25,065 nucleotides of DNA from a candidate division WOR-3 bacterium (GTDB lineage Bacteria > SDB-A): NCBI GenBank assembly GCA_016934535.1, contig JAFGSQ010000012.1:1-25065 (forward strand), in the 5' to 3' direction. Below, piece after piece: positions 1 through 8,400 of the stretch. Position 1 is the first letter of the stretch. Each line of letters opens with the position of its first letter. Below the pieces are notes generated by a model, which was not told the DNA's origin, did not search any database, and saw only the letters and a program-made list of their open reading frames with translations. Made by a program: the position numbers and the translations under genes.

Positions 1-2010
1 AAAAAAGAAAACTCGAAAACCGACAATATTTACAGAGAAAAAATAAATGAAATAAAAATAGCGGTATCAGAAATCGAAAAAAAAGAAATCAAACCTTTTG
101 ACGACTATCTGCTGAAGCTCTCAAAAAAAATTTTAGAAGCCGCCGAAATAGAGAGTAAAGTATGTCCGGCTTACTTTCTGAAAAGTCATTTCGAAGACCT
201 GAAAAAGGACAATGAGACCATGTATTCTCACAGGCTTCCTTCCAATTTCGGAACAAGTTACGAAGAACTCGAATTTTCATCAAAAATTTTTGGCGAGGAA
301 AAGGCGAAGCTTCTCGCTTTTTTCTGTAACGAAATTAACAAAAATCTCAATTACTGTTTCTATAACAAAAGATTTGCGATCGTCAGCGGTCTGAAAAAAC
401 TCGTCGATCTTTACAGTGTTTCAAGAAGCGGAGAAATCACAGCAGAAAAAATAAGGCAAATCGTTTTGTCTGACATCGCTGAAACAAACATAGAACAAAT
501 GAAACAGTTTATGACAGAGCAATTCGATCCTTCTTACAAGCTATGTCACGACATCGTCACGGGTAGTGATTTGTCTGATGTAAAATATCTCTTCAGTTAC
601 GGCAAGTACATATCAGAAAACGAAATTAAGATGGCGGATTTTTTGTCGGAATATTCGGAAAAAAAACTCGAAATGCTCGCCGATCAGATTGTCGGTTCTT
701 ATATCAGAAGCTTTAAAGGTTCCGGGAAATCTTACCAGGGCAAACCTTACGTCCTGCTGTTCGGAGCCGTAGGTCTTGAAGCGCTTTTGAAACACTTGCT
801 TAAAAAGCTCGAAGAAAAGAAATTTAAAGCCCTCTTTTACGACATGTTTTCTACTGACATAAACAAACAGATGAAATATGATTTCAGGTTCAGCAACAGT
901 CTTTATCTCGACGAGGAATACGTCGATTTTATGATTAGCTCCACCGAAAAGCTGATGCCTGAATTCAAAGATATATTTTCTGAAGTTTCCGGAATGATAC
1001 ACGTGGCTAAATTCGGAGAAAGCCCGTTCAAACCCGCCATAAAAAAGGTAAAATACGAACTGACGGAAGAACAGCAGGAACTGAACAGAAGGATTCAGGC
1101 GGAGATAATGCAGATAAGAGAGAAGTATCTGCCAATGTCTTCTATAAGTTTCACTATTATAGCTTTCCCGTCACCTGAGATAGGCGGAAACTTCAAAGAG
1201 ATATTCTCCGACATAATAGATATCAATCTCCTCCAAGCCGAAAAATACGAAATGATCCAGAAAAAAATAATTGACGCACTTGACAGTGGAAATTATATTA
1301 GCGTGAAAGGAACTGAAGGCAACAGAACCGACATAAAGATAGCTCTCAAACGCCTGGAAAATCCTGAAAAGCAGACTAACTTCGTCAATTGCGGTGCAGA
1401 CATGAACATTCCCGTAGGTGAAGTTTTCACTTCTCCGGTGCTAAAGGGAACATCGGGAGTGCTTCATGTCAAAGAAGCCTTTCTCAATAATTTGAGATTT
1501 GTTGACCTCGAACTTGTTTTCGAAGACGGATACATAACTTCTTACAATTGCGCCAATTTTTCCAGTCCCGAAGAAAACAAAAAATATGTAAAAGAAAATC
1601 TCCTTTTTCCCCATGAAACTCTGCCGATGGGTGAATTCGCAATCGGCACGAACACACTCGCGTACGTCAAGGCGAAAAAACACAAAATAACACACCTTCT
1701 GCCTGTTTTGATTATAGAGAAGATGGGGCCTCACTTTGCTATCGGCGACACGTGTTTTTCGCATCAGGAAGACATGAGGCACTTCAACGAATGTGACGGC
1801 AAGGAAATGATGGCTAAGGAAAATGAAAGGTCGGCGATACGCAAAGAAGACATGAAAAAAGCTTATTTCTTCAAACACACCGACATTACATTGCCTTTCG
1901 AGGAAATTGCCTGCATAAAAGCTGTAGGAGAAGCTTCGGAAGTCTGCGTGATAAAAGACGGACGGTTCGTCTTAGAAGGGACTGAGGAGTTAAATTCGGT
2001 CTTCGAATAA
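1..2010 (+). CDS. M29-family aminopeptidase (thermophilic metalloprotease type), 5'-truncated by window edge
   Basis: The reading frame is open from base 1, so the start lies outside the window; 669 residues are visible. The C-terminal ~380 residues carry the M29 aminopeptidase signatures: PVGEVFTSP (Glu474, counted from base 1), MGEFAIGTN (Glu545), EKMGPHFAIGD (His578) and HTD (His626, Asp628). These match in order and roughly in spacing the five metal ligands known for AmpS/AmpT enzymes, which remove N-terminal residues from peptides using two metal ions. The tyrosine that usually follows the third ligand is not at the expected place; the sequence there is Cys585-Phe586. The ~300 residues before the M29 part are helical, charged and not recognised; longer M29 proteins with such an extension are known in bacteria. 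No signal peptide can be judged. The last 21 bases overlap the convergent dus gene, leaving no room for a terminator. The family call is fairly sure; peptide specificity is unknown. Confidence 0.85.
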   Translation, partial: KKENSKTDNIYREKINEIKIAVSEIEKKEIKPFDDYLLKLSKKILEAAEIESKVCPAYFLKSHFEDLKKDNETMYSHRLPSNFGTSYEELEFSSKIFGEEKAKLLAFFCNEINKNLNYCFYNKRFAIVSGLKKLVDLYSVSRSGEITAEKIRQIVLSDIAETNIEQMKQFMTEQFDPSYKLCHDIVTGSDLSDVKYLFSYGKYISENEIKMADFLSEYSEKKLEMLADQIVGSYIRSFKGSGKSYQGKPYVLLFGAVGLEALLKHLLKKLEEKKFKALFYDMFSTDINKQMKYDFRFSNSLYLDEEYVDFMISSTEKLMPEFKDIFSEVSGMIHVAKFGESPFKPAIKKVKYELTEEQQELNRRIQAEIMQIREKYLPMSSISFTIIAFPSPEIGGNFKEIFSDIIDINLLQAEKYEMIQKKIIDALDSGNYISVKGTEGNRTDIKIALKRLENPEKQTNFVNCGADMNIPVGEVFTSPVLKGTSGVLHVKEAFLNNLRFVDLELVFEDGYITSYNCANFSSPEENKKYVKENLLFPHETLPMGEFAIGTNTLAYVKAKKHKITHLLPVLIIEKMGPHFAIGDTCFSHQEDMRHFNECDGKEMMAKENERSAIRKEDMKKAYFFKHTDITLPFEEIACIKAVGEASEVCVIKDGRFVLEGTEELNSVFE

Positions 2011-2901
2011 ATCATTCTCCGACATGTCAACTACTTTGCAGGCTTCTTGGAGAGTGCTGACGTGAGAGGCAGCTATTTTCAGGTTTTTTGAATTTTTCAA
2101 GCCTTTATAATACCACAGCAAATGTTTTCTCATAATCGTAATCCCCCGTTCCTCACCGTAAAATTCAACCATCAGACGGCAGTGTTCCTTGATCAATTCG
2201 TTTCTTTCGCCTTTTGAGTACTGTTTCTCCCTAAAAATCCAGGGATTGCCTCTTGCCGCCCTGCCTATCATAACACCTGCAAAGGATCCTGAAGATCCCA
2301 AAAAAATTGCTTTTTCGTAGGAATCCACGTCGCCGTTACCGATGACGGGAATTTCCGAATTTTCTGAAATATATTTAAGCGTTTCCCAGTCGGCTTTTAC
2401 AGAATAATTTTGAAGTGCGGTTCGGCCGTGAATTTTGATGAGAACTAGACCGATTCCATGCAAAGCTGAAAGAATTTCGTCATATATGGGCGCGTCAAAT
2501 CCAATTCTCGTCTTGAGCGTGACCGGAAATTTCGATTCTTCAACAGTCGCCTCGGCGCAGGACCTCAGTTTCGTCAAATCTTTCAAAAGCGCCGCTCCGT
2601 TGCAGGATTTGATTATTTTTCGCGCCGGACACCCGGCGTTAAGTTCAATGAAATCGGGATAAAGAGGATTTACAAGAGAGACCGCTTTTCTGATTTTAGA
2701 CGGATCTGAACCGGCTATCTGAACGGTTACCGGTCTTTCCTCATCTGCAAAAGACGCTTTTTGCAGATATTTTTTCGGATTAGACGTTATTCCCTGAACA
2801 GGTATCATCTCCGTGGTTACGTGAGAAGCCCCGCAACGGCGGCAGATAATTCTGAAAGGTCTGTCTGAAATACCGTCAAGAGGAGCGAGTTCTATTCTCA
2901 T
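1990..2901 (-). CDS. dusB: tRNA-dihydrouridine synthase (DusB-like)
   Basis: 303 residues, normal length for a Dus flavoenzyme, which reduces specific uridines in tRNA to dihydrouridine using FMN and NADPH. Family motifs appear in order: N-terminal LAPLDGISDRPFR, the QIAGSDP strand, ELNAGCPARKI with catalytic Cys91, VTLKTRIGFD, IHGRTALQNY, PVIGNGDV and GVMIGRAARGNPWIF for FMN phosphate binding. A C-terminal helical segment starts with RKHLLWYY, as in DusB-type proteins. It is the last gene of the long minus-strand run: its ATG lies inside the end of the upstream COG2426 gene (26 bp overlap), and its 3' end overlaps the convergent aminopeptidase gene by 21 bp. The ribosome-binding site is weak, so translation is probably coupled. 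Which uridine is modified cannot be told from the sequence. Confidence 0.93.
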   Translation of the reverse strand: MRIELAPLDGISDRPFRIICRRCGASHVTTEMIPVQGITSNPKKYLQKASFADEERPVTVQIAGSDPSKIRKAVSLVNPLYPDFIELNAGCPARKIIKSCNGAALLKDLTKLRSCAEATVEESKFPVTLKTRIGFDAPIYDEILSALHGIGLVLIKIHGRTALQNYSVKADWETLKYISENSEIPVIGNGDVDSYEKAIFLGSSGSFAGVMIGRAARGNPWIFREKQYSKGERNELIKEHCRLMVEFYGEERGITIMRKHLLWYYKGLKNSKNLKIAASHVSTLQEACKVVDMSENDLFEDRI

Positions 2902-3568
2902 CTTTGGACATCAGGCCGTAAAAAGAAAAACCCATTGCCGAGAGTACTACGACGGACAACACAATCGCTCCTGCCCAGCCGATTTTAGAAAGCAGAAGGG
3001 TCGCGGCCGTAACGATTATACCGGCTGAGGCGACACCGAAAAGTATCGCCAAAAAAGACTTTCGGACGTCTATGCCGGCGAGGAAAGCCGCGAAAGCGCC
3101 GGTCCATGCTCCCGTTACAGGCAATGGAACAGCTACGAAAAGCATGAGACCCAAAGATTTATATTTTTCAATCGAGGCTGATTTTTTTCTGGTCTTCCTG
3201 AACCACCAGTTTATAATACTTGCAAATTTTCTGTTTCTGGAGAGGAATCTGGAAACTGCGCCTGTAAAAAGAAGAATCGGAAGGACAGGTATCATGTTGC
3301 CCGCGACAGCGGCGATGTAAACTCTCCAGTAAGGAAGATCGAGTGTAAGGATGCCTACGGGTATGCCGCCCCTGAGTTCGAATATAGGCAGCATTGAAAT
3401 TAGGGCTATTATGATGTCGGGAGGAATGCCTTTTTCTCTGAGAGTCATTGTGAACTTTTCTTTCAGGGTTCTTTCATTGTGCTGGCAAGGTTCGTCGGCG
3501 TGGAGACCCAATACGATCTGCGATAGAACGGAGATCAGAACAAGGAATAATACTATAGTGTGTTTCAA
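2876..3568 (-). CDS. COG2426 / 'small multidrug export' family membrane protein
   Basis: 230 residues. The segments MLPIFELRGGIPVGI and PLPVTGAWTGAFAAF are the signature of the COG2426 (Sm_multidrug_ex) family of small integral membrane proteins. The family's name comes from an old annotation, and its transport role is not well established. I see an N-terminal hydrophobic stretch (residues 4-22) resembling a signal peptide, then several membrane segments at roughly 50-70, 80-105, 145-170 and 180-220, with a basic loop (RKTRKK) between. The start is TTG at 3568, overlapping the ispDF stop as TTGA; no clear Shine-Dalgarno is present. An internal ATG (residue 41) would give a protein closer to the usual family length but would lose the signal-like segment. 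It overlaps dus by 26 bp. The family is likely; the function is unassigned. Confidence 0.8.
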   Translation of the reverse strand: MKHTIVLFLVLISVLSQIVLGLHADEPCQHNERTLKEKFTMTLREKGIPPDIIIALISMLPIFELRGGIPVGILTLDLPYWRVYIAAVAGNMIPVLPILLFTGAVSRFLSRNRKFASIINWWFRKTRKKSASIEKYKSLGLMLFVAVPLPVTGAWTGAFAAFLAGIDVRKSFLAILFGVASAGIIVTAATLLLSKIGWAGAIVLSVVVLSAMGFSFYGLMSKDENRTRSS

Positions 3569-4695
3569 AATTTAAGCAGGCTGACGACTGCCCGGGCGGA
3601 TATTCCTTCCATCGCGCCTTCGGGTCCCATTCGTTCGCTCGTCGTGGCTTTTACGGCTACGGATGATGAGTCGCAGCCGACGGTTCTGGATATGTTTTCT
3701 ATCATTTCGGGCACGTGCGGACTGAGTTTGGGTTTTTCCGCCACTACGACGGAATCTATGTTTACTATATGAGGATTTCCGGCTATCACTAGAGCTTTTT
3801 TGAGAAGATGCGCGCTCGAAGCGCCCAGAAAAGATTTGTTGTCATCGGGAAAGTAAAATCCGATGTCTCTCATGCCGCAGGCTCCAAGCACAGCGTCGGT
3901 TATGGCGTGATACAGAGCGTCTGCGTCGGAATGGCCCAAAAGACCCAGCTCAAAAGGGATCTTTACCCCTCCGAGTATGAGATCCCTGTTTTCTGAGTAT
4001 CTGTGAAAATCCAAACCGAATCCGACCCTCGCCGATGAGGCGAGAAGTTTTTGAGCCGTGTCAAAGTCTTCTCTCGTGGTTATTTTAAAGTTGCATGAGT
4101 CTCCGGGAACTGTCAGCACCTTTGTTCCGTTTTTTTCAGCGTACGAGGAGTCGTCTGTCAGAATTTCAGTGCAGGAAGCCAGCGCATTTTCTATGATTTT
4201 TTTTGGGAAAAACTGAGGCGTCTGAATCCTGCGGAGTTTTGATCTGTCCACAGTCTTTTCAACAAACCCGTTTTTGACCTCTTTTATTGTGTCAAAAACA
4301 TCTGTGACGGGAATGACTGAAAAACCTTTGCGGCATTCCGTCCAGAGTTTTTCAATAAGTTGTCTTTTAAGCAGTGGTCTGGCAGCGTCATGTATGGCGA
4401 CAAATTCGCAGGACGTTTTTTTTATTCCGTTGAGAACGGAAAGATGCCTTTCACTTCCGCCTTCGATGAAAACAAGTTTGTGCCTGTATGTGCTTTCGGG
4501 ACGGAATAAAGACTGGGAGTTTTTGATACCTTTAGGTTTTACGATAACAATCTCGTCACAGCCGTCTGATGCGTCAAAAGCTTTGGCGCTCCATTCCCAC
4601 ATTCTGAGGCCGAAAAGAGGCATGGATTGTTTCAAAACAGGGGCGGAGAATCTCTTGCCTGATCCGCCCGCGACAATTACAGCACTAAATCCCAC
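3565..4695 (-). CDS. ispDF: IspDF: fused CDP-ME synthase (IspD) and MECDP synthase (IspF), MEP isoprenoid pathway
   Basis: 376 residues, a fusion of two MEP-pathway enzymes. Residues 1-~218 are IspD, the cytidylyltransferase joining CTP and methylerythritol phosphate: nucleotide loop AVIVAGGSGKRF at 5-16, IHDAARPL at 101-108, and a T-D-V-F-D segment near 131. Residues ~222-376 are IspF, which forms the cyclic diphosphate: metal ligands Asp229 and His231 (GLDFHRY), His255 (GHSDADALYHA) and the KATTSERMG nucleotide-binding segment near the C-terminus. IspDF fusions are known in several bacterial groups; IspE is not in the window. The start is GTG at 4695, inside the end of the upstream PIN-TRAM-like gene (19 bp overlap). 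The stop overlaps the next start by 4 bp. In many bacteria ispD/ispF follow radA and a PIN-TRAM gene, and the same order is seen here. Confidence 0.96.
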   Translation of the reverse strand: MGFSAVIVAGGSGKRFSAPVLKQSMPLFGLRMWEWSAKAFDASDGCDEIVIVKPKGIKNSQSLFRPESTYRHKLVFIEGGSERHLSVLNGIKKTSCEFVAIHDAARPLLKRQLIEKLWTECRKGFSVIPVTDVFDTIKEVKNGFVEKTVDRSKLRRIQTPQFFPKKIIENALASCTEILTDDSSYAEKNGTKVLTVPGDSCNFKITTREDFDTAQKLLASSARVGFGLDFHRYSENRDLILGGVKIPFELGLLGHSDADALYHAITDAVLGACGMRDIGFYFPDDNKSFLGASSAHLLKKALVIAGNPHIVNIDSVVVAEKPKLSPHVPEMIENISRTVGCDSSSVAVKATTSERMGPEGAMEGISARAVVSLLKF

Positions 4696-5321
4696 AACAG
4701 CTTTCTTTTAGACAGCTTGTCCCTTTTCAGAAAAAGGATAGTCCCTTCGGAAGATTTTACAAAACTTGATACTCTGCATGTAATCTCTTTATCAGGGATG
4801 TGTTCTTCGTCTTTAACCTGGTAGATGGTGCCGTCCGGAAGGCGGCCTTTAAGACCGGATTCGTCTTTTTCGAAGGGTTTTACAGAAATAAATTTTCCAA
4901 GCCAGTATTTATCGGAAAAAACACCGGCGGTTCGGTCGAAATTGATGTTTTTTATTCCGTAAAGCATGGACAGGTGATCAGCTTCAGTCTCCGAAGAAAC
5001 GACGAATGTTTGGGAATATTTCCTGTTTTTTTTGAGCAAATCCGGGAAAGATTTGCAGTCGCTTATTTTTACTACGGAGACGCCGGTTACGTCCGAAAGA
5101 CTTTCAATGTTTGCAGAAGCGAGTTTCCCGTCTTTTTTGTGGCTTGAAGAAGAATCGGACAGTTCGGAGAAAAAGTCAATCCAGGAGGTCATCAGGTAGA
5201 GATCGGTTTTAAAAGGGAAAATTTCAAGAAAAGGAATAAATCTTGCATCGCACAGGGCGAGTGACGTCGGAATCAGTCTTATTTTTTTTTCAAACATGGG
5301 CGAGAGAAAATTTTTAAACAT
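4677..5321 (-). CDS. Degenerate PIN-TRAM (YacL-like) protein between radA and ispDF
   Basis: 214 residues, no clear identity at first sight. Residues ~154-200 (GLKGRLPDGTIYQV, then a T-C-R-V-SSF pattern and ILFLKR) resemble the TRAM RNA-binding domain that ends YacL proteins. Upstream, residues 14-134 can be laid on the YacL PIN nuclease: IPTSLALCDARF for the usual LDTSxIIDGRI, a SELSDSSS segment for IADSSD, and SSETEADHLSMLYGIKNINFD for TNDxNLxKVAxLxGVxVLNIND. If this is right, the first catalytic Asp is Pro18, the DEL glutamate is Phe, and the TND acid site is Ser-Ser-Glu. The fold would be kept but the nuclease acids mostly lost. Gene order supports it: YacL genes commonly sit between radA/disA and ispD. 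The ATG overlaps the radA stop by one base (TAATG), with an AAGGA ribosome site 5 bases ahead. The usual N-terminal membrane helices of YacL are absent. This is an inference, not a recognised family hit. Confidence 0.6.
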   Translation of the reverse strand: MFKNFLSPMFEKKIRLIPTSLALCDARFIPFLEIFPFKTDLYLMTSWIDFFSELSDSSSSHKKDGKLASANIESLSDVTGVSVVKISDCKSFPDLLKKNRKYSQTFVVSSETEADHLSMLYGIKNINFDRTAGVFSDKYWLGKFISVKPFEKDESGLKGRLPDGTIYQVKDEEHIPDKEITCRVSSFVKSSEGTILFLKRDKLSKRKLLWDLVL

Positions 5322-6673
5322 TATTTTCCTTTTGGCTTCTTGGTTTCGGCGGAAAGGTCTTTTAGTACTTTTACCGCTTCTGAAATATTCTTTACCGGGA
5401 TGCCTTCCCGTATTTTGGACTGTGGCACGATTATAGTTTCGTAGCCAAGCCTTTTTGCTTCCTTGATCCGAAGCTCGTGACTTTTAACCGGTCTTATGTC
5501 TCCCGAAAGGCTCATCTCGCCGAAAGCAATCGCGTTTGCAGGAATACTGAAACCGGAATAGCTGGAAACCACTGCCAGGGCAATAGAAAGATCGAGTGCC
5601 GTGTCCGAGACGTGAAGCCCGCCGGCAATGTTGCAGTATATGTCTACGCTTCCTGAATCAGCGTTCTGCCACTTGTCCAGTACGGCGAGCAGCATGGACA
5701 GCCTTTTCTGGTTGAAACCGTTTACAACTCTCGCTGGTACTCCGAATTTTGTGGGTACGGTCAGTGATTCCACTTCTACAATGAAAGACCGGTTGCCTTC
5801 TATGACGGACCCCCTTATCGTGCCCGGAGGGAGTACCTTTTTGTCTTTGTCGAGCAGGATCTCGGTGGCGTCTTTTATTTCTTCAAATCCTTTTTCTGTC
5901 ATTTTGAAAATCCCGATTTCGTCTGTTGAGCCGTAACGATTCTTGTATGATCTCAGTATTCTGAATTCCTGCCTTCTGTCGCCTTCTATTGAGAGGACGA
6001 CGTCGACAAGATGTTCGAGTGATCTCGGCCCCGCGAGGTCTCCGGATTTTGTGACCTGTCCGATTAGAAAAACGGTCGAACCTGTTTTTCTGGCGAAAGT
6101 GCACATGATCTCGGAAACGCTTCTGACCTGATTGACGCTTCCGGTTATGCTCTCAATGGCAGGATTGAATACCGTCTGGACCGAATCGAGAATGACGGCG
6201 TCGTATTTCCCAACGGAGAGTATTTTCAGAATTTCGTTGGCGTCGTTTTCCGAGACGAATTTGAGGTTTTCCGAATGAGAACCGATTCTTTTCGCTCGCG
6301 AGAGAAGCTGATGCATGCTCTCTTCAGCAGTTATGTAAAGCGCATTTTTCGAAAAATTAGCGACGCTGTCGGCCACCTGGAGTATAAAAGTCGATTTTCC
6401 GATTCCGGGTTCTCCGCTGATAAGTATGGCAGATCCGGGGATAAAACCTCCTCCGAGAACCCTGTCGAATTCACCGACTCCGGTTATCGATTTTTCTGAA
6501 TCAGACTGATAGGCGGAAATATCCTTGACGGATGACGCGGCTTTCGAAGAAACCGCTTCTTTTGATTCTACGACTGTGTCCCATGCCCCGCAAGAAGGAC
6601 AGCTGCCCTGCCATCTAGTAAATGTCTCTCCGCAGTTGGAGCAGACAAATTTATCCCTGTTGACCTTTTTCAC
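5321..6673 (-). CDS. radA: DNA repair protein RadA (RadA/Sms)
   Basis: 450 residues, the usual length. The N-terminal zinc finger has Cys11, Cys14, Cys25 and Cys28 (CSNCGETFTRWQGSCPSC), followed by a RecA-like ATPase with Walker A GEPGIGKST at 87-95 and the RadA-specific KNRYGSTDEIG motif. The C-terminal third is the Lon-like S16 fold without a working protease site. RadA is a hexameric helicase that drives branch migration of recombination intermediates at stalled forks and in repair. The start is GTG, three bases after the mlaD stop; no strong Shine-Dalgarno is visible, so coupling to mlaD is likely. The stop overlaps the following start by one base. Identification is secure. Confidence 0.97.
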   Translation of the reverse strand: MKKVNRDKFVCSNCGETFTRWQGSCPSCGAWDTVVESKEAVSSKAASSVKDISAYQSDSEKSITGVGEFDRVLGGGFIPGSAILISGEPGIGKSTFILQVADSVANFSKNALYITAEESMHQLLSRAKRIGSHSENLKFVSENDANEILKILSVGKYDAVILDSVQTVFNPAIESITGSVNQVRSVSEIMCTFARKTGSTVFLIGQVTKSGDLAGPRSLEHLVDVVLSIEGDRRQEFRILRSYKNRYGSTDEIGIFKMTEKGFEEIKDATEILLDKDKKVLPPGTIRGSVIEGNRSFIVEVESLTVPTKFGVPARVVNGFNQKRLSMLLAVLDKWQNADSGSVDIYCNIAGGLHVSDTALDLSIALAVVSSYSGFSIPANAIAFGEMSLSGDIRPVKSHELRIKEAKRLGYETIIVPQSKIREGIPVKNISEAVKVLKDLSAETKKPKGK

Positions 6674-6676
6674 AGC

Positions 6677-7549
6677 TTAAAACACTTCGAGGTTGATGTA
6701 TTTTCTCGGATTCGCTCTGATGTCTTCCGCCAGCATTTCGTATGCGCCAACCGCTCTTCTCATGTCGTAATACAGCGAATCTTCCTTTATGAGTTTGCCG
6801 AGGGTACCTTCACCTCTCGCTATAGATCTCTCTATCTGAATTAATAGCGTCAGGGCGGTGTCCATTTTACACAAAGTCGTGTCAAGAAGGCCAATGGTCT
6901 TGTCGAGTTTCTCACCCTTGTCCGATAACTGAGAAGAGACCGCGGCAAGGCTCGATCGGGTCTGGACGGCAGTCTGACGGAGTTCTGCGAGAAGATAGGT
7001 GAGATTTTGAACTGTCGACTGAGCGTCTACCACCAGGACGGTGCTTTGTTTTAGCAGTTCGCCCGCAGAAGTGTCGAAATTGCTTTTGATATCCGAAACA
7101 AGCATTTCAACATCTTCAACGGCTTTTGAAAGCTGTCCGATGTCGAATATCATGACAGGGTCGGTTGGCATCAGCTTTGTCGTGTCAAACGCCACGACGA
7201 GAGTTCCGGGTGTTATGTTTATATATTTTACGTTTGATATGAGTGACGTCTGGTATATCCCGGCTCTGGCGTCTGCGTTCAGATGAACGTCTTTGTCAAG
7301 AAGCATCTCGATTTCGACTTCCTTGTCGTGTATCGTAATTTTTGAAACCCTGCCTCTTGTCACGCCGTGTACCTGAACATCTGCGCCTTCGAACAATCCG
7401 CTGACGTTGTTGAAGACCGCTCTGATTTTGTAACCCTTTTTTGAGAAAGTGAAGTTTGAGAGAAAGGCGTAACCGGCAATGACAATAATAATGCTCACGA
7501 CAGCCAGAAAAGTCACTTTCCACGAATAGCTTTTTTCAATATGTTTCAT
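6677..7549 (-). CDS. mlaD: MlaD-like MCE-domain lipid-transport protein
   Basis: 290 residues. One N-terminal membrane helix (~13-32) is followed by a single MCE domain (~38-115: VFNNVSGLFEGADVQVHGV, then VSKITI, YQTSLISNVKYINITPG). A long helical C-terminal part rich in Ser, Thr and Leu ends in a folded tail. In the Mla system MlaD forms a hexameric ring on the periplasmic face of the MlaFE transporter and carries phospholipids between inner and outer membranes. It follows mlaE and mlaF in the run but is separated from mlaF by 104 bp. There is no Shine-Dalgarno upstream of its ATG; instead a promoter-like pair ends 8 bases before it. No mlaB, mlaC or mlaA is seen in the window. The MCE assignment is secure; lipid and direction of transport are not shown. 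Confidence 0.9.
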   Translation of the reverse strand: MKHIEKSYSWKVTFLAVVSIIIVIAGYAFLSNFTFSKKGYKIRAVFNNVSGLFEGADVQVHGVTRGRVSKITIHDKEVEIEMLLDKDVHLNADARAGIYQTSLISNVKYINITPGTLVVAFDTTKLMPTDPVMIFDIGQLSKAVEDVEMLVSDIKSNFDTSAGELLKQSTVLVVDAQSTVQNLTYLLAELRQTAVQTRSSLAAVSSQLSDKGEKLDKTIGLLDTTLCKMDTALTLLIQIERSIARGEGTLGKLIKEDSLYYDMRRAVGAYEMLAEDIRANPRKYINLEVF

Positions 7550-7557
7550 AATGCTAA

Positions 7558-7585
7558 TTTATATCACAAAATCCGGGCAATTCAA
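7558..7585 (-). promoter_or_regulatory. Candidate internal promoter ahead of mlaD
   Basis: On the minus strand TTGAAT, a 16-base spacer, then TATAAA, ending 8 bases before the mlaD ATG. This is the only non-overlapping junction in the long run (104 bp). A start at the usual distance would fall within a base or two of the ATG, so the transcript would be leaderless or nearly so. That fits the absence of a ribosome-binding site. Only the sequence match supports it. Confidence 0.4.
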
Positions 7586-7653
7586 TTGAAAGATTATTTT
7601 TATATGTCATTTTTTCAAACGTCCGTGAAACGTATTGCGGATATCGAGCGCAA

Positions 7654-8400
7654 TCAGTTTATCTCTATCGGACCTTCACTTTTACCGAGCAGAAATTGAT
7701 TCAGATACGGGTTGTCAGAGTTTTTAGTTTCTTGCGTTGATCCGGAAAATATTATCTGGCCCTTGTAAAGCATTGCTATCCGCGAAGCCACAGTATAGGC
7801 TGACTCTATGTCGTGGGTTACGACTATGCTCGTTATGTTCAGTCTTGAGTTTAAATCCACTATCAGTTCGTTTATGTGTTCAGCGAGAATGGGATCGAGC
7901 CCTGTGGTCGGCTCGTCGTAAAGAATGTAAGCCGGTTCCATTATAATCGCTCTCGCTATGGCGACCCTTTTTCTCATTCCGCCTGAAAGCTCAGCTGTTT
8001 CGAGAAATTCACAGCCCTTTAAGCCGACCATTTCGAGTTTTTCGGATACCTTGTCCATCATTTCGGAAAAAGGAATTTTTGAATGTTCTTTGAGCGGCAG
8101 TGAAACGTTTTCAGCGACCGACATGGAGTCGAAAAGGGCTCCTCCCTGAAACACGAAACCGAACTTCTTTCTCTGTCTGAAAAGCTCGGGAACGCTTATT
8201 CTTTCAAGATTGACTCCGTCTATTGATATTGTTCCGGAATCGGGCCTTATCAAACCTACCATGTGTTTAAGTAAAACGCTCTTTCCTACGCCTGATTGTC
8301 CTATTATGACGAGCTTTTCGCCGTTTTCGACGTCTATTGACAGGTCTTCGTAAACGATCTTGTTCTCAAATTTTTTGTAGAGATTCTTTATGGAGATCAT
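7654..8400 (-). CDS. mlaF: MlaF-like ABC transporter ATPase (phospholipid transport)
   Basis: 248 residues, standard size. Walker A GQSGVGKS at 34-41, Q-loop around FVFQGGALFDSMSV, signature LSGGMRKRVAIARAI, Walker B YILYDEPTTGLDP and switch His in VVTHDIES. The FQGGALFDSM Q-loop and the GGMRKRV signature are typical of MlaF/Mkl-type ATPases rather than other ABC families. It energises the MlaE permease at the inner membrane for lipid movement to or from MlaD. Its ATG overlaps the mlaE stop as ATGA, so the two subunits are translationally coupled. It is followed by the 104-bp gap before mlaD. Confidence 0.95.
   Translation of the reverse strand: MISIKNLYKKFENKIVYEDLSIDVENGEKLVIIGQSGVGKSVLLKHMVGLIRPDSGTISIDGVNLERISVPELFRQRKKFGFVFQGGALFDSMSVAENVSLPLKEHSKIPFSEMMDKVSEKLEMVGLKGCEFLETAELSGGMRKRVAIARAIIMEPAYILYDEPTTGLDPILAEHINELIVDLNSRLNITSIVVTHDIESAYTVASRIAMLYKGQIIFSGSTQETKNSDNPYLNQFLLGKSEGPIEIN

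Noticed and set aside
613-1878. Long minus-strand open frames opposite the aminopeptidase gene
   Set aside because: They are compositionally odd (Phe- and Lys-rich), have no domains, and mirror a well-supported metallopeptidase frame.
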